Assembly: GCA_003554345.1 (NCBI GenBank)
Contig: PWGE01000417.1
Coordinates: forward strand, 1-9,246
DNA: 9,246 bases
Direction of reading: 5' to 3'
DNA from: T1SED10-198M sp003554345 [NCBI: Candidatus Sumerlaeota bacterium]
GTDB lineage: Bacteria > Sumerlaeota > T1SED10-198M
Shown here: in pieces, positions 1 to 7,013 of the stretch
Layout of the letters: each line of letters starts with the position of its first letter
Numbering within the stretch: the stretch's first letter is position 1
Made by a program: the position numbers and the translations under genes
The notes under the pieces: generated by a model
Database searches by the model: none
Seen by the model: only the letters and a program-made list of their open reading frames with translations
Told to the model about the DNA's origin: nothing

Positions 1-354
1 ATGTTCCTGATATATCCCGACATTTCGGTAGGTCAGAAGGTAATACTTTAATGACTTGAGTTCCAGGCAGAGCCGGTCGGGGATGTACTCAATATAGAGT
101 TCCCCTATATCAGGAAGACCGGAAAATGGACACACTGCAGAAAATTCGGCGGTGCTGATTTGAATGCGCTGAGGAGGGGTTTTCTTTCGCCTGGTGGACG
201 GCGATTCTTCGATGGTGCATTGGAGCGAGCCCTCTTTTTGCTGGACTATTACCTTTTCCATGTGATAGGGAAAAGTCTCAAGAAGAGCGGGATCAATAAA
301 CTCGATGGAGTCGATTTTCAGAAAGTGTTTTTTATCTCTATCCATTTTTTCCAT
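1..354 (-). CDS. queF: QueF, NADPH-dependent preQ0 reductase (C-terminus cut by window edge)
   Basis: QueF reduces the nitrile of 7-cyano-7-deazaguanine (preQ0) to the aminomethyl group of preQ1 in the cytoplasm, using NADPH, for queuosine synthesis. The 118 visible residues carry the family signature [12 protein letters not shown]. Its catalytic Cys is at residue 75 and the general-acid Asp at 82, the same 7-residue spacing as Cys55 and Asp62 of the B. subtilis enzyme. LELKSLK follows, with the substrate-binding Glu at 98, and then [10 protein letters not shown] at the edge. The Cys lies near the N-terminus, so this is the short single-domain type, with an N-terminus about 20 residues longer than in B. 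subtilis. Two starts are possible. ATG at 354 has AGGA only 2 nt upstream; ATG at 345 (MDRDKK) has a more normal distance to a purine stretch. Both overlap the queC 3' end, by 17 or 8 nt, so translation is probably coupled. The family is certain and the exact start is not. Confidence 0.93.
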   Translation of the reverse strand, partial: MEKMDRDKKHFLKIDSIEFIDPALLETFPYHMEKVIVQQKEGSLQCTIEESPSTRRKKTPPQRIQISTAEFSAVCPFSGLPDIGELYIEYIPDRLCLELKSLKYYLLTYRNVGIYQEH

Positions 355-1027
355 TTTCCTTATTATGGCAGTATTCCTTCCATCCTCTTTTACGTAATTG
401 ACAGGCGGCACATAAACCACAACCGTATCCCCAATCATGTCTCTGGGTACGGTCCCCTTCATAACAACTGTGAGAGTGTTCAAGAACAATATCAAGGCAT
501 CCTACTTTTTCAGCAAGGTCAAATGTTTCTCCTTTACTTAAATGCATAAGAGGCGTGTGTATTTTAAAATTCAGATGATATGCCAGATTGGTAAAAGCTT
601 GAAACCCTTTAACAAAGTCATCCCGACAGTCATAATATCCTGAATAATCAGTTTCGCAAACTCCGATGACAATATGAGAGTACTGAAGAGTGGTAGCCCA
701 GGCGTAGGCAAGGGTTAAAAATAACTGGTTGCGCATTGGGACGTAGGTGGAAGGCATGTTGTTATTGTCAGTCCCCTTTTTGTTATCTTTTTGCTGATTG
801 ATTAATTCGCTGGAGACAAGTTCTTTCATAAAATCAAGAGAAATTATTTTTTGTGGAACGTTGGCTTTACGAGCTATAACCCTGGACTGATCGAGTTCAC
901 ATCGGTGTTTTTGATCATAGGCAAAGGTGAGGGCTGCTACATGATGGAAATTACTAAGAGCCCAGTACAAACAGGTGGTGCTATCCTGTCCTCCGCTAAA
1001 AATAACTATTGCGTCTTGAGAATTCAC
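338..1027 (-). CDS. queC: QueC, 7-cyano-7-deazaguanine (preQ0) synthase
   Basis: QueC is an ATP-dependent ligase that converts 7-carboxy-7-deazaguanine to preQ0 with ammonia and two ATP, in the cytoplasm. It is 229 aa, close to the 231 of E. coli QueC. The adenylating PP-loop SGGQDS is at residues 11-16. The C-terminal zinc site has C188 (SHSCYEG) and C203, C206 and C209 in [17 protein letters not shown], the usual four-cysteine arrangement. The start is GTG at 1027, 2 nt after the queE TAG stop. No strong Shine-Dalgarno is visible (TGGG about 13 nt upstream), so translation is probably coupled to queE. It is the middle gene of queE-queC-queF, three consecutive steps of preQ1 synthesis. Confidence 0.96.
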   Translation of the reverse strand: MNSQDAIVIFSGGQDSTTCLYWALSNFHHVAALTFAYDQKHRCELDQSRVIARKANVPQKIISLDFMKELVSSELINQQKDNKKGTDNNNMPSTYVPMRNQLFLTLAYAWATTLQYSHIVIGVCETDYSGYYDCRDDFVKGFQAFTNLAYHLNFKIHTPLMHLSKGETFDLAEKVGCLDIVLEHSHSCYEGDRTQRHDWGYGCGLCAACQLRKRGWKEYCHNKENGKNG

Positions 1028-1029
1028 AA

Positions 1030-1653
1030 CTATTTTATACCCAGGTATTTATGTGTTTGAACACTCAGTCGTAAGAATTGAGGATACTTTTTTACAATAT
1101 TTATAGTTTGTTTCAAGTTTTCTTTTGTTCTGGCAGGGGCATCATCATAAAAAACCGGTTGGAGAAATAAGTGAGGGCAAGAAGCATGCCATTCTGCCAG
1201 ATGAGCGCTGATTTCAGACCATAAACGACAAAGGTCCGGGCTGAATTCGTCATATAAAAATTTGTATTCATCAGCAAAAATATTGAACGATGTGCGTTTG
1301 GGAGAAACTGTGATCCATAATTTTTTTCGCAATGATGGGGAAATATTGAGGGGAATTGTTCCATTGGTTTCAATATGAATAGTATATGCCCTCTCTTTCA
1401 GTTCCTTGATGAAATGTGAAATGTTTTTCTGCAAAAGCGGTTCTCCACCCGTAAGAAGAATATTCCGGCAATTATATGTTTGTATTTTATTGATGATGTT
1501 CTGCCAGGTAAGAAAGGTGCCTGTTTTTGCTTTTTCATCACAGAAAGGACAATCAAGATTACATCCTTTAAAACGAATAAAAACCAGAGGTTTTCCTGTA
1601 TGAAACCCTTCTCCTTGAATGCTAAAATATATGTCAGAAATTTCCCAACCCAT
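1030..1653 (-). CDS. queE: QueE, 7-carboxy-7-deazaguanine synthase (radical SAM)
   Basis: QueE uses S-adenosylmethionine, a [4Fe-4S] cluster and Mg2+ to contract 6-carboxy-tetrahydropterin to 7-carboxy-7-deazaguanine. The 207-aa protein begins with the family hallmark FSIQGEG (residues 10-16). The radical SAM cluster motif Cx3Cx2C is C31, C35 and C38 in KGCNLDCPFCD, and the SAM-binding GGEP is at 69-72. ETNGT further on also fits the family. The ATG at 1653 is preceded by a weak GGA about 7 nt upstream. The stop lies 2 nt before queC. The gene sits about 54 nt downstream of the second ABC permease gene on the same strand, with no convincing promoter between, so it may be read from the permease promoter. 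QueD, which supplies its substrate, is not in the window. Confidence 0.95.
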   Translation of the reverse strand: MGWEISDIYFSIQGEGFHTGKPLVFIRFKGCNLDCPFCDEKAKTGTFLTWQNIINKIQTYNCRNILLTGGEPLLQKNISHFIKELKERAYTIHIETNGTIPLNISPSLRKKLWITVSPKRTSFNIFADEYKFLYDEFSPDLCRLWSEISAHLAEWHASCPHLFLQPVFYDDAPARTKENLKQTINIVKKYPQFLRLSVQTHKYLGIK

Positions 1654-1692
1654 ATTCTGTCCGGTTAAATAAGTAGTGTATCAAATTTTCCT

Positions 1693-1737
1693 GGTATTGG
1701 TAGGTGCTCAGGATTTAAGTCCTGATCTGACAATACC
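1693..1737 (-). other. Two-part inverted repeat across the permease stop codon, before queE
   Basis: On the minus strand the outer arms GGTATTG (1737-1731) and CAATACC (1699-1693) pair over 7 bp. They enclose a perfect 6-bp stem, TCAGGA (1725-1720) with TCCTGA (1713-1708), around a 6-nt loop. The inner 3' arm contains the TGA stop of the permease gene. The sequence after it is AGGAAAATTTGA with no U-run, so it is not a standard intrinsic terminator. It may be a processing or 3'-stabilising hairpin that separates permease from que expression, or chance. The pairing is seen directly and the role is inferred. Confidence 0.4.
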
Positions 1738-2715
1738 CTGCACGAAGTAACGTTGGAGAAAAAAGAAAAGAATAAGGATAGGCAGGATGGAGAGCGTGGT
1801 GGCTGCCATCAATAATTCAAACTCCTGACCGGCTTCCATGTTGAAAGTCTGTAATCCCACCATAAGTGTGCGCATATAGTCGCTGGTGGTAACGATGAGT
1901 GGCCATAAAAGTGAATTCCACTGGGCCATGAAACTGAATAATGCGGCAGTGATAAACACAGGCTTGGAAAGGGGTACCACTATCTGAAAAAGGGTGCGCA
2001 GCTTGCTGGCCCCATCAATATACGCTGCATCAAAAAGGTCAATAGGAATGGTTTTGAAAAACTGTCTCATAAGAAAGATGGTAAATACATTGGCCAACCA
2101 CGGAAATATGAGGGCAAAGTAAGAATCGAGACCGAACTTGATAAAGTTCCATAGACGGGTGGTTACAAAATAATCGTTGAAAAATTGTTCGCTACCGGTG
2201 ATGACCAGGAACAACTGCTCATAAATCACATTGAACGATTCTGTTCTCTGCAAAATAATATAATTGGGTATCAGTAAAACCTGCCCTGGAATCATCATGG
2301 TTCCCAGTACTAAAAAGAAGAACAATCCTTTTCCTATAAAATTTAACCGTGCAAATGCAAAAGCTGCAAGAGCAGAGGTGATAAGGATACCGAGTGTGGA
2401 AATGATTCCCACAAAAAAACTGTTAAAAAAATACATTCCGAAGGGGGCACTCTGCCAGGCTTCAATATAATTGTCAAGAGGTATGCTTGGGGGAAAGAGC
2501 TCCAGGCGACCTGGAAAGGGTGGGGGAAACTGAGTGACCTCTTCCGGTGTCATGAAGGAGGTTAATACCATCCAGAAAAATGGGAAAATAGTGATGGCGG
2601 TGCCTACTAACAGCATGCAAAAAATAAATATTTGAAAGGTTAATTTGCTCTGTCGAATGGTTCTGTACCTTTTTTTTATGCGGACTGAAATATTGTGGGG
2701 GTTTTTAGGAGTCAT
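1708..2715 (-). CDS. ABC transporter permease, carbohydrate (CUT1, MalG-like) type
   Basis: This is an inner-membrane permease subunit of a binding-protein-dependent importer, probably for a sugar or related solute. It is 335 aa, against the usual 270-300. A cytoplasmic N-terminus rich in Arg and Lys is followed by a first membrane segment at about 27-52 and further segments at about 98-125, 131-152, 198-217, 242-260 and 308-328. The ATPase-docking EAA loop is DAAYIDGAS (229-237), with Asp for the usual first Glu, followed by VVPLSKP. About 33 extra residues (165-198) precede the segment before the EAA loop. The ATG at 2715 was chosen because it gives a normal MalG N-terminus and a GAG 7 nt upstream. 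The longer open frame to 2880 would lie in the preceding gene. It overlaps the upstream permease by 11 nt, so the two are probably coupled. The substrate cannot be told. Confidence 0.9.
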   Translation of the reverse strand: MTPKNPHNISVRIKKRYRTIRQSKLTFQIFIFCMLLVGTAITIFPFFWMVLTSFMTPEEVTQFPPPFPGRLELFPPSIPLDNYIEAWQSAPFGMYFFNSFFVGIISTLGILITSALAAFAFARLNFIGKGLFFFLVLGTMMIPGQVLLIPNYIILQRTESFNVIYEQLFLVITGSEQFFNDYFVTTRLWNFIKFGLDSYFALIFPWLANVFTIFLMRQFFKTIPIDLFDAAYIDGASKLRTLFQIVVPLSKPVFITAALFSFMAQWNSLLWPLIVTTSDYMRTLMVGLQTFNMEAGQEFELLMAATTLSILPILILFFFLQRYFVQGIVRSGLKS

Positions 2716-3817
2716 AATGCACTCTTTTACCGACAATTTTATTTTGAATAAGGGTGATGACAAGGATGATGACAAACAGGATATAGGCAATAGCACTGGC
2801 ACGTCCCATTTTATTATGCACCCATGCTTCTTCGTACAGATAATAAACCACACTCTGAGTCGTGTTTTCCGGACCGCCAAAGGTCATCATCATCATGGGA
2901 ACAAAAACCTTGAAGGAGTTGATAAGACCGACTACCAGAATGAAAAAAGTAGTAGGAGATAGCAAAGGCCAGGTGACATGCCTGAACTGCTGCCACCGGC
3001 TGGCGCCATAAATTTTTGCTGCTTCATAATAACTTGTATTAATGTTTTGCAGGCCTGCCAGAAAAATTAATACGGAAAAACCGATCAGTTTCCATACGGT
3101 TAAGGATATTATCATGAGAAGGGCTAAAGAAGGACCACGTGCAGCGTAGGCAAGTACCCGATGCCATAGGGGATATTGATAGTCTCCTGCTCGCTGGACA
3201 AAAGCCAGGTACCCCTCTTCCAGCCACTGAAGAGGGGGGGCTACGATGTTCAGGACCGGTATTTGCTCGACCCATCGGGGAACAAGAATAACAGCTTTTT
3301 CAAAGATGCCCTGAGGATCGGTAAACCATCCCAGCCGTTCACCTCCTAACTGATCGATGATGAAGTTATTAATGAGCCCGAATTGTTCGTTAAACAGCCA
3401 GTTCCATATAAGGGCAACCGCTACCAGTGAAGTGATGTGGGGAATAAAGTAAACGGTTCGGAAAAATCCAATGCCTTTGATGGCACGGTTAAGAAGGAGG
3501 GCAAAGGCAATACCAATGATAATCTGCAGGGGTATGGTGAAAGCTGTATAATAAATGGTATTCACAAGAGCCCGGTAAAAGTCCATGTCCTGGGTAAGGA
3601 GATAGGAGTACTGGCGGATACCGAACCATTCGAAACCCATTAAAGGGTTTCCCTTCTGAAAGCTAAGTATAAAGGCGTATAATACAGGGAGAAAAAGAAA
3701 AATAAAAAGGATGATAAAAGCAGGTGCCAGGAAACCAAAAGCCTCGAGATTTTCCTTGATATACCTTTTCTTTTTCAATTTCCTGAGTTCAGCATCTTGT
3801 TCCCTAACTGCCTTCAT
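2705..3817 (-). CDS. ABC transporter permease, carbohydrate (CUT1, MalF-like) type
   Basis: This is the first permease subunit of the same importer and forms the membrane channel with the MalG-like partner encoded next. It is 370 aa, against about 290-310 for common members. A charged N-terminus (KAVREQDAELRKLKKKR) precedes a first membrane segment at about 27-52. Others lie near 84-109, 121-142, 228-255, 285-302 and 341-356. The EAA loop is YEAAKIYGAS (264-273), followed by WPLLSP. About 58 residues (171-228) lie between WFTDPQG and the segment before the EAA loop, where common homologues have only a few. The ATG at 3817 has a strong GGGGAG 6 nt upstream. The frame is open back to 3955, but that stretch contains a terminator and the promoter and is not expected to be translated. 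No binding protein or ATPase gene is adjacent, so those parts must be encoded elsewhere. The family is sure and the substrate unknown. Confidence 0.92.
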   Translation of the reverse strand: MKAVREQDAELRKLKKKRYIKENLEAFGFLAPAFIILFIFLFLPVLYAFILSFQKGNPLMGFEWFGIRQYSYLLTQDMDFYRALVNTIYYTAFTIPLQIIIGIAFALLLNRAIKGIGFFRTVYFIPHITSLVAVALIWNWLFNEQFGLINNFIIDQLGGERLGWFTDPQGIFEKAVILVPRWVEQIPVLNIVAPPLQWLEEGYLAFVQRAGDYQYPLWHRVLAYAARGPSLALLMIISLTVWKLIGFSVLIFLAGLQNINTSYYEAAKIYGASRWQQFRHVTWPLLSPTTFFILVVGLINSFKVFVPMMMMTFGGPENTTQSVVYYLYEEAWVHNKMGRASAIAYILFVIILVITLIQNKIVGKRVHYDS

Positions 3818-3850
3818 GTGAGCTCCCCACTTAAGGTTTAATAACAAACT

Positions 3851-3877
3851 ATTATAATTGAAATTTATTATTTTCAA
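3851..3877 (-). promoter_or_regulatory. Probable sigma-70 type promoter of the permease (and perhaps que) operon
   Basis: Read on the minus strand, there is a perfect -10 box TATAAT (3856-3851). A TTGAAA (3877-3872) matches 5 of 6 positions of the -35 consensus, but with a short 15-nt spacer. The surrounding DNA is very AT-rich. Transcription would start near 3844, giving a leader of about 27 nt that ends in the strong GGGGAG ribosome site of the MalF-like gene. The short spacer lowers confidence in the -35 assignment more than in the -10. Confidence 0.55.
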
Positions 3878-3896
3878 AATTTTTTTGACAGACATT

Positions 3897-3925
3897 AAAA
3901 AAATGCCCCTTCTTTCAGCGGGGCA
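3897..3925 (-). terminator. Intrinsic terminator on the minus strand with no obvious upstream gene
   Basis: On the minus strand TGCCCC (3925-3920) and GGGGCA (3909-3904) form a perfect, GC-rich 6-bp stem around a 10-nt loop, followed at once by seven T residues (3903-3897). This is the classic intrinsic terminator layout. It works only in the minus direction, because the plus strand has CTCCTTTT after the stem. It sits between ftsH, which reads away on the plus strand, and the promoter of the permease operon, so no minus-strand gene precedes it. It may end a small RNA or antisense transcript from the ftsH 5' region, or act as an attenuator for a more distant promoter. Confidence 0.75.
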
Positions 3926-4079
3926 CTCCTTTTGAGGCCTGCTCCTTTCCTGCAAGGTGTTTCGTTATGAATGTCTGCTTTGAATAGCAATCAGAGGTTT
4001 AATTACTGGCTTATAACGGGAATAGATTGATATTCGAGGCATTTGAGATACAATTGTTAAATCCCAATGATGGTAATCT

Positions 4080-4092
4080 GGAGTATACATTG
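4080..4092 (+). promoter_or_regulatory. Ribosome binding site that supports a TTG start for ftsH
   Basis: GGAG at 4080-4083 lies 6 nt before a TTG codon at 4090-4092, an ideal spacing. A second in-frame TTG at 4027 has GGGAA four nt upstream and would add 21 residues. There is no in-frame ATG before the first membrane segment is already under way, so a non-ATG start is needed in either case. The 4090 start gives the short cytoplasmic N-terminus typical of FtsH and is preferred. Confidence 0.65.
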
Positions 4093-6132
4093 AAGGAATT
4101 AAAATCAATATTTGTCTGGCTGGCTATCTTTGTTCTCATTATTGTAATGTGGGCTCAGCTGGCCGGTATTCAGGACCCTGAAGAAATACCTTTTACTACA
4201 CTCAGGGATTATATTAAAGCTGAACAGATAGAAAAAGTTGAAATCCATACCGATCATATTATTGCCACAGATATAGAAGGACAGGAATACCGAAGCAACA
4301 TTAATCCCTTTGCCTATAATGAAGAAAATCAGCGCCTGTTTGATGAGTACGGCGTGGAATATGAATACGTTCCCGAGCAACAGTTCTGGTCCAACCTGCT
4401 CTTTTCTATGGGGCCCATCCTGTTGTTGGTGGTACTGTACTTTCTTATAGTTCGCCAGTTTCAAGGTGGCAGTAATCGTGCCATGCAGTTCGGTAAAAGC
4501 AAGGCGGTGCTGGCGCCCGAAGATAGTAAGAACGTTTCATTTGATGATGTGGCGGGTTGTGATGAGGCTAAAGAAGAGCTGCACGAAGTGGTAGACTTTT
4601 TAAGGAATCATAAAAAATATACCCAGCTGGGAGCAAGAATACCGCGTGGTATTCTCCTGGCAGGGGCTCCGGGCACCGGAAAGACTTTACTGGCAAAAGC
4701 GGTGGCCGGGGAAGCGAAAGTTCCGTTTTTCTCAATAAGTGGGTCAGATTTTGTTGAAATGTTTGTTGGTGTTGGAGCTTCACGTGTTCGAGACCTTTTT
4801 TCAAATGCGAAAAAACATTCCCCCTGTGTGGTCTTTGTTGATGAAATAGATGCAGTGGGCAGACAGCGTTTTGCCGGGGTCGGGGGAGGTCATGATGAAC
4901 GTGAGCAGACGTTGAATCAGTTGCTTTCTGAAATGGATGGCTTTTCCCCCAATGAAGGTGTGATTGTGCTGGCTGCGACCAATCGTCCTGACGTTCTGGA
5001 TCCCGCCCTCCTGCGACCCGGACGTTTTGACCGGCAGGTGGTGGTTGATTATCCCGATATTAAGGGACGTGAGGCTATCTTTAAGGTTCATATTAAGAAG
5101 GTACGGTATGATGAGAAGAATATGGATTTTACCGTTTTAGCCCGTGGTACACCGGGTTTTACAGGGGCTGATATTGCCAATACTATCAATGAGGCTGCTC
5201 TTATTGCTGCCCGTAAAGGAAAAAAATTGGTTAACATAGAAGACCTTGAAGAGGCAAAAGATAAGATCATGATGGGGCCTGAAAGGCGTAGCATGGTGTT
5301 AACAGAAGATGATAAGCGTAATATAGCCTATCATGAAGCCGGACATGCCCTGTGTGCTTTGTTTCTCCCTAAAACGGATCCTGTTCATAAGGTGAGTATT
5401 GTTCCCCGTGGACGAGCCTTAGGTATTACCGCTTATTTGCCCCTGGAAGAGAAAAAGAACTATACCAAAACATATCTGCTGAATACTATCAAGATATTGC
5501 TGGGTGGCAGGGCATCTGAAGAAATGGTTTTTTCTGAAATTTCAACCGGGGCCAGTAATGACCTTCAACGTGCTACTGAAATTGCCCATCGCATGGTTTG
5601 TAACTGGGGCATGAATAAACGTGTGGGATTGCGTACTTTCGGTCAGGAAGGAGAGGTCTTTCTGGGACGTGATATCGTCAAAGAAAAAGATTTTAGTGAG
5701 GAAACCTCTTCTCTCATTGACCAGGAAATAAAAGACATTCTCGATTCCTCCTACTCAGAGATTGTCAAATTAATGAAGGATAAGCGGGAAGTACTTGATA
5801 AAATTGCTCAAAGTTTAATGGAAAGAGAAACCCTGACCGGTGAAGAACTTGAGAAATTAAAACGGGGTGAAGAATTGCCACCGCTTACCGTTTCTAAAAA
5901 AGAGACCCGGGAAGAGGAGCCCCAGAAAGAAGAGAAGCATGAGGATCAAAAAGAGTCTGATAGTTCTGAGACCCAGGAGACTGCTTCTGCCGCTCATTCC
6001 CGGAATGGTCAACAGCAGAAAACCTCCTCTTCTGCTCACAAAAAATCAGGTTCGAAAAGGGAAAGAAATCCTGATGTCGATTCTACTGAAAATAAATCAG
6101 CTGAACAACAAGACTCTTCCCCCAAAGACTGA
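4090..6132 (+). CDS. ftsH: FtsH, membrane-anchored ATP-dependent zinc metalloprotease
   Basis: FtsH is a hexameric AAA+ protease in the inner membrane that degrades damaged or short-lived membrane and cytoplasmic proteins. The protein is 680 aa from the TTG at 4090 (701 from 4027); numbers here use the shorter form. A membrane segment at about 7-25 is followed by a small extracytoplasmic domain and a second segment at about 101-122. The AAA+ domain has Walker A GAPGTGKT (192-199), pore motif FVG (225-227), Walker B VVFVDEID (247-254) and the second region of homology with arginine fingers R309 and R312 in LRPGRFDR. The protease has HEAGH (415-419) and the third zinc ligand Asp491 (in SNDLQRAT). 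Residues from about 602 form a tail of about 80 aa rich in Glu, Lys, Ser and Gln, probably disordered and longer than in E. coli FtsH (644 aa). folP follows at 8 nt. No convincing ftsH promoter was found in 3926-4089. Confidence 0.96.
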   Translation: MKELKSIFVWLAIFVLIIVMWAQLAGIQDPEEIPFTTLRDYIKAEQIEKVEIHTDHIIATDIEGQEYRSNINPFAYNEENQRLFDEYGVEYEYVPEQQFWSNLLFSMGPILLLVVLYFLIVRQFQGGSNRAMQFGKSKAVLAPEDSKNVSFDDVAGCDEAKEELHEVVDFLRNHKKYTQLGARIPRGILLAGAPGTGKTLLAKAVAGEAKVPFFSISGSDFVEMFVGVGASRVRDLFSNAKKHSPCVVFVDEIDAVGRQRFAGVGGGHDEREQTLNQLLSEMDGFSPNEGVIVLAATNRPDVLDPALLRPGRFDRQVVVDYPDIKGREAIFKVHIKKVRYDEKNMDFTVLARGTPGFTGADIANTINEAALIAARKGKKLVNIEDLEEAKDKIMMGPERRSMVLTEDDKRNIAYHEAGHALCALFLPKTDPVHKVSIVPRGRALGITAYLPLEEKKNYTKTYLLNTIKILLGGRASEEMVFSEISTGASNDLQRATEIAHRMVCNWGMNKRVGLRTFGQEGEVFLGRDIVKEKDFSEETSSLIDQEIKDILDSSYSEIVKLMKDKREVLDKIAQSLMERETLTGEELEKLKRGEELPPLTVSKKETREEEPQKEEKHEDQKESDSSETQETASAAHSRNGQQQKTSSSAHKKSGSKRERNPDVDSTENKSAEQQDSSPKD

Positions 6133-6140
6133 TTTTTTCG

Positions 6141-7013
6141 ATGAATAAAGCGCTGTATTATAGGGTCCTGAGCAAACCCTTTAGCATTATGGGAGTGCTC
6201 AATATTACCCCCGACTCTTTCAGTGATGGGGGGCTGTATACGACCTCTTCCTCTATTGAGCATAAATGCAGACAGATGGTTTCTGATGGTGCAGATATTA
6301 TTGATGTAGGGGGAGAATCATCCCGTCCAGGTTCGGAACCGGTAGAAGAAGAAAAGGAAATGGAACGAGTCATCCCCGTTATTCAACACCTGCGACGGCA
6401 ATTTCCTGAGACTTTGATTTCAGTGGATACCTGTAAAAGTAATGTGGCGTATCAAGCACTTCAAAATGGTGCAGATATGGTTAATGATATTTCTGCTCTA
6501 CGTTTTGATGAAGAAATGATTGACGTCATTACAGGGTTTCGTTGTCCCGTCATTTTGATGCATATGCAGGGTACGCCCCGGAATATGCAGCAGGCTCCCT
6601 CCTATTCAGACGTAGTGCAAGAGGTGGCTGCTTTTCTTAAGGAAAGAGCCATGTATGTCTGCAATAAAGGTGTTCCAAAGGATTATATTCTAATAGATCC
6701 GGGTATTGGTTTCGGAAAAACCCTTACCCATAATCTTCAATTACTTCACCATCTTGGGGAAATAACTGAGGTTGGTTATCCCGTCGTGCTGGGTGCTTCC
6801 CGCAAATCTTTTATCGGGGCTATAGATAACGAGAAAGACCCTCTGAAAAGAGTAGGGGGAACACTTTCTGCGAATGTATGGGCCTATCAGCACGGTGTCT
6901 CTCTTTTTCGGGTTCATGATGTGCAGGAAAACCGACAGGCTTTGCGTGTAATGCACCAACTTCAAAAAATTGATGACTCCCTAAAAAGAACGACTGATAA
7001 GCCCTCCCCCTAA
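6141..7013 (+). CDS. folP: FolP, dihydropteroate synthase
   Basis: FolP condenses 6-hydroxymethyl-dihydropterin pyrophosphate with p-aminobenzoate to give dihydropteroate in folate synthesis. It is the target of sulfonamides. The 290-aa TIM-barrel protein shows all the usual motifs: GVLNITPDSFSDGG (18-31), GGESSRPG (57-64), SVDT (94-97), ND (115-116), MQGTPRNMQ (142-150), DPGIGFGK (186-193), GASRKSFIG (218-226) and RVHD (267-270). The loops at 23-31 and 57-64, where resistance changes arise in other bacteria, look like ordinary sensitive enzymes. The ATG at 6141 lies 8 nt after the ftsH stop with no clear Shine-Dalgarno, so coupling to ftsH is likely. The ftsH-folP pairing is also found in E. 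coli, where glmM follows; here it does not. The 3' end overlaps the convergent mnmA by 33 nt. Confidence 0.96.
   Translation: MNKALYYRVLSKPFSIMGVLNITPDSFSDGGLYTTSSSIEHKCRQMVSDGADIIDVGGESSRPGSEPVEEEKEMERVIPVIQHLRRQFPETLISVDTCKSNVAYQALQNGADMVNDISALRFDEEMIDVITGFRCPVILMHMQGTPRNMQQAPSYSDVVQEVAAFLKERAMYVCNKGVPKDYILIDPGIGFGKTLTHNLQLLHHLGEITEVGYPVVLGASRKSFIGAIDNEKDPLKRVGGTLSANVWAYQHGVSLFRVHDVQENRQALRVMHQLQKIDDSLKRTTDKPSP

Noticed and set aside
160-549. 129-codon plus-strand ORF and other open frames opposite que, permease, ftsH, folP and mnmA genes
   Set aside because: They lie antisense or out of frame within genes that are clearly identified by motifs and show no protein-family features of their own.
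1654-1740. preQ1 riboswitch in front of queE
   Set aside because: The short leader lacks the A-rich tail (AAAAAACUAA type) and the pseudoknot core of preQ1-I. The visible hairpin spans a stop codon and has no resemblance to that class.
2716-2880. N-terminal extension of the MalG-like permease to 2880
   Set aside because: The extra 55 residues would overlap the upstream permease coding region, do not resemble a permease N-terminus, and a start at 2715 gives the normal form.
3885-3913. Plus-strand TTGACA as a -35 box for ftsH
   Set aside because: TTGACA is perfect at 3885-3890, but no -10-like hexamer lies 16-18 nt downstream and the terminator stem follows directly.
3818-3955. N-terminal extension of the MalF-like permease to the TTG at 3955
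   Set aside because: The extension crosses the terminator hairpin and the TATAAT promoter, while ATG 3817 has a strong ribosome site.
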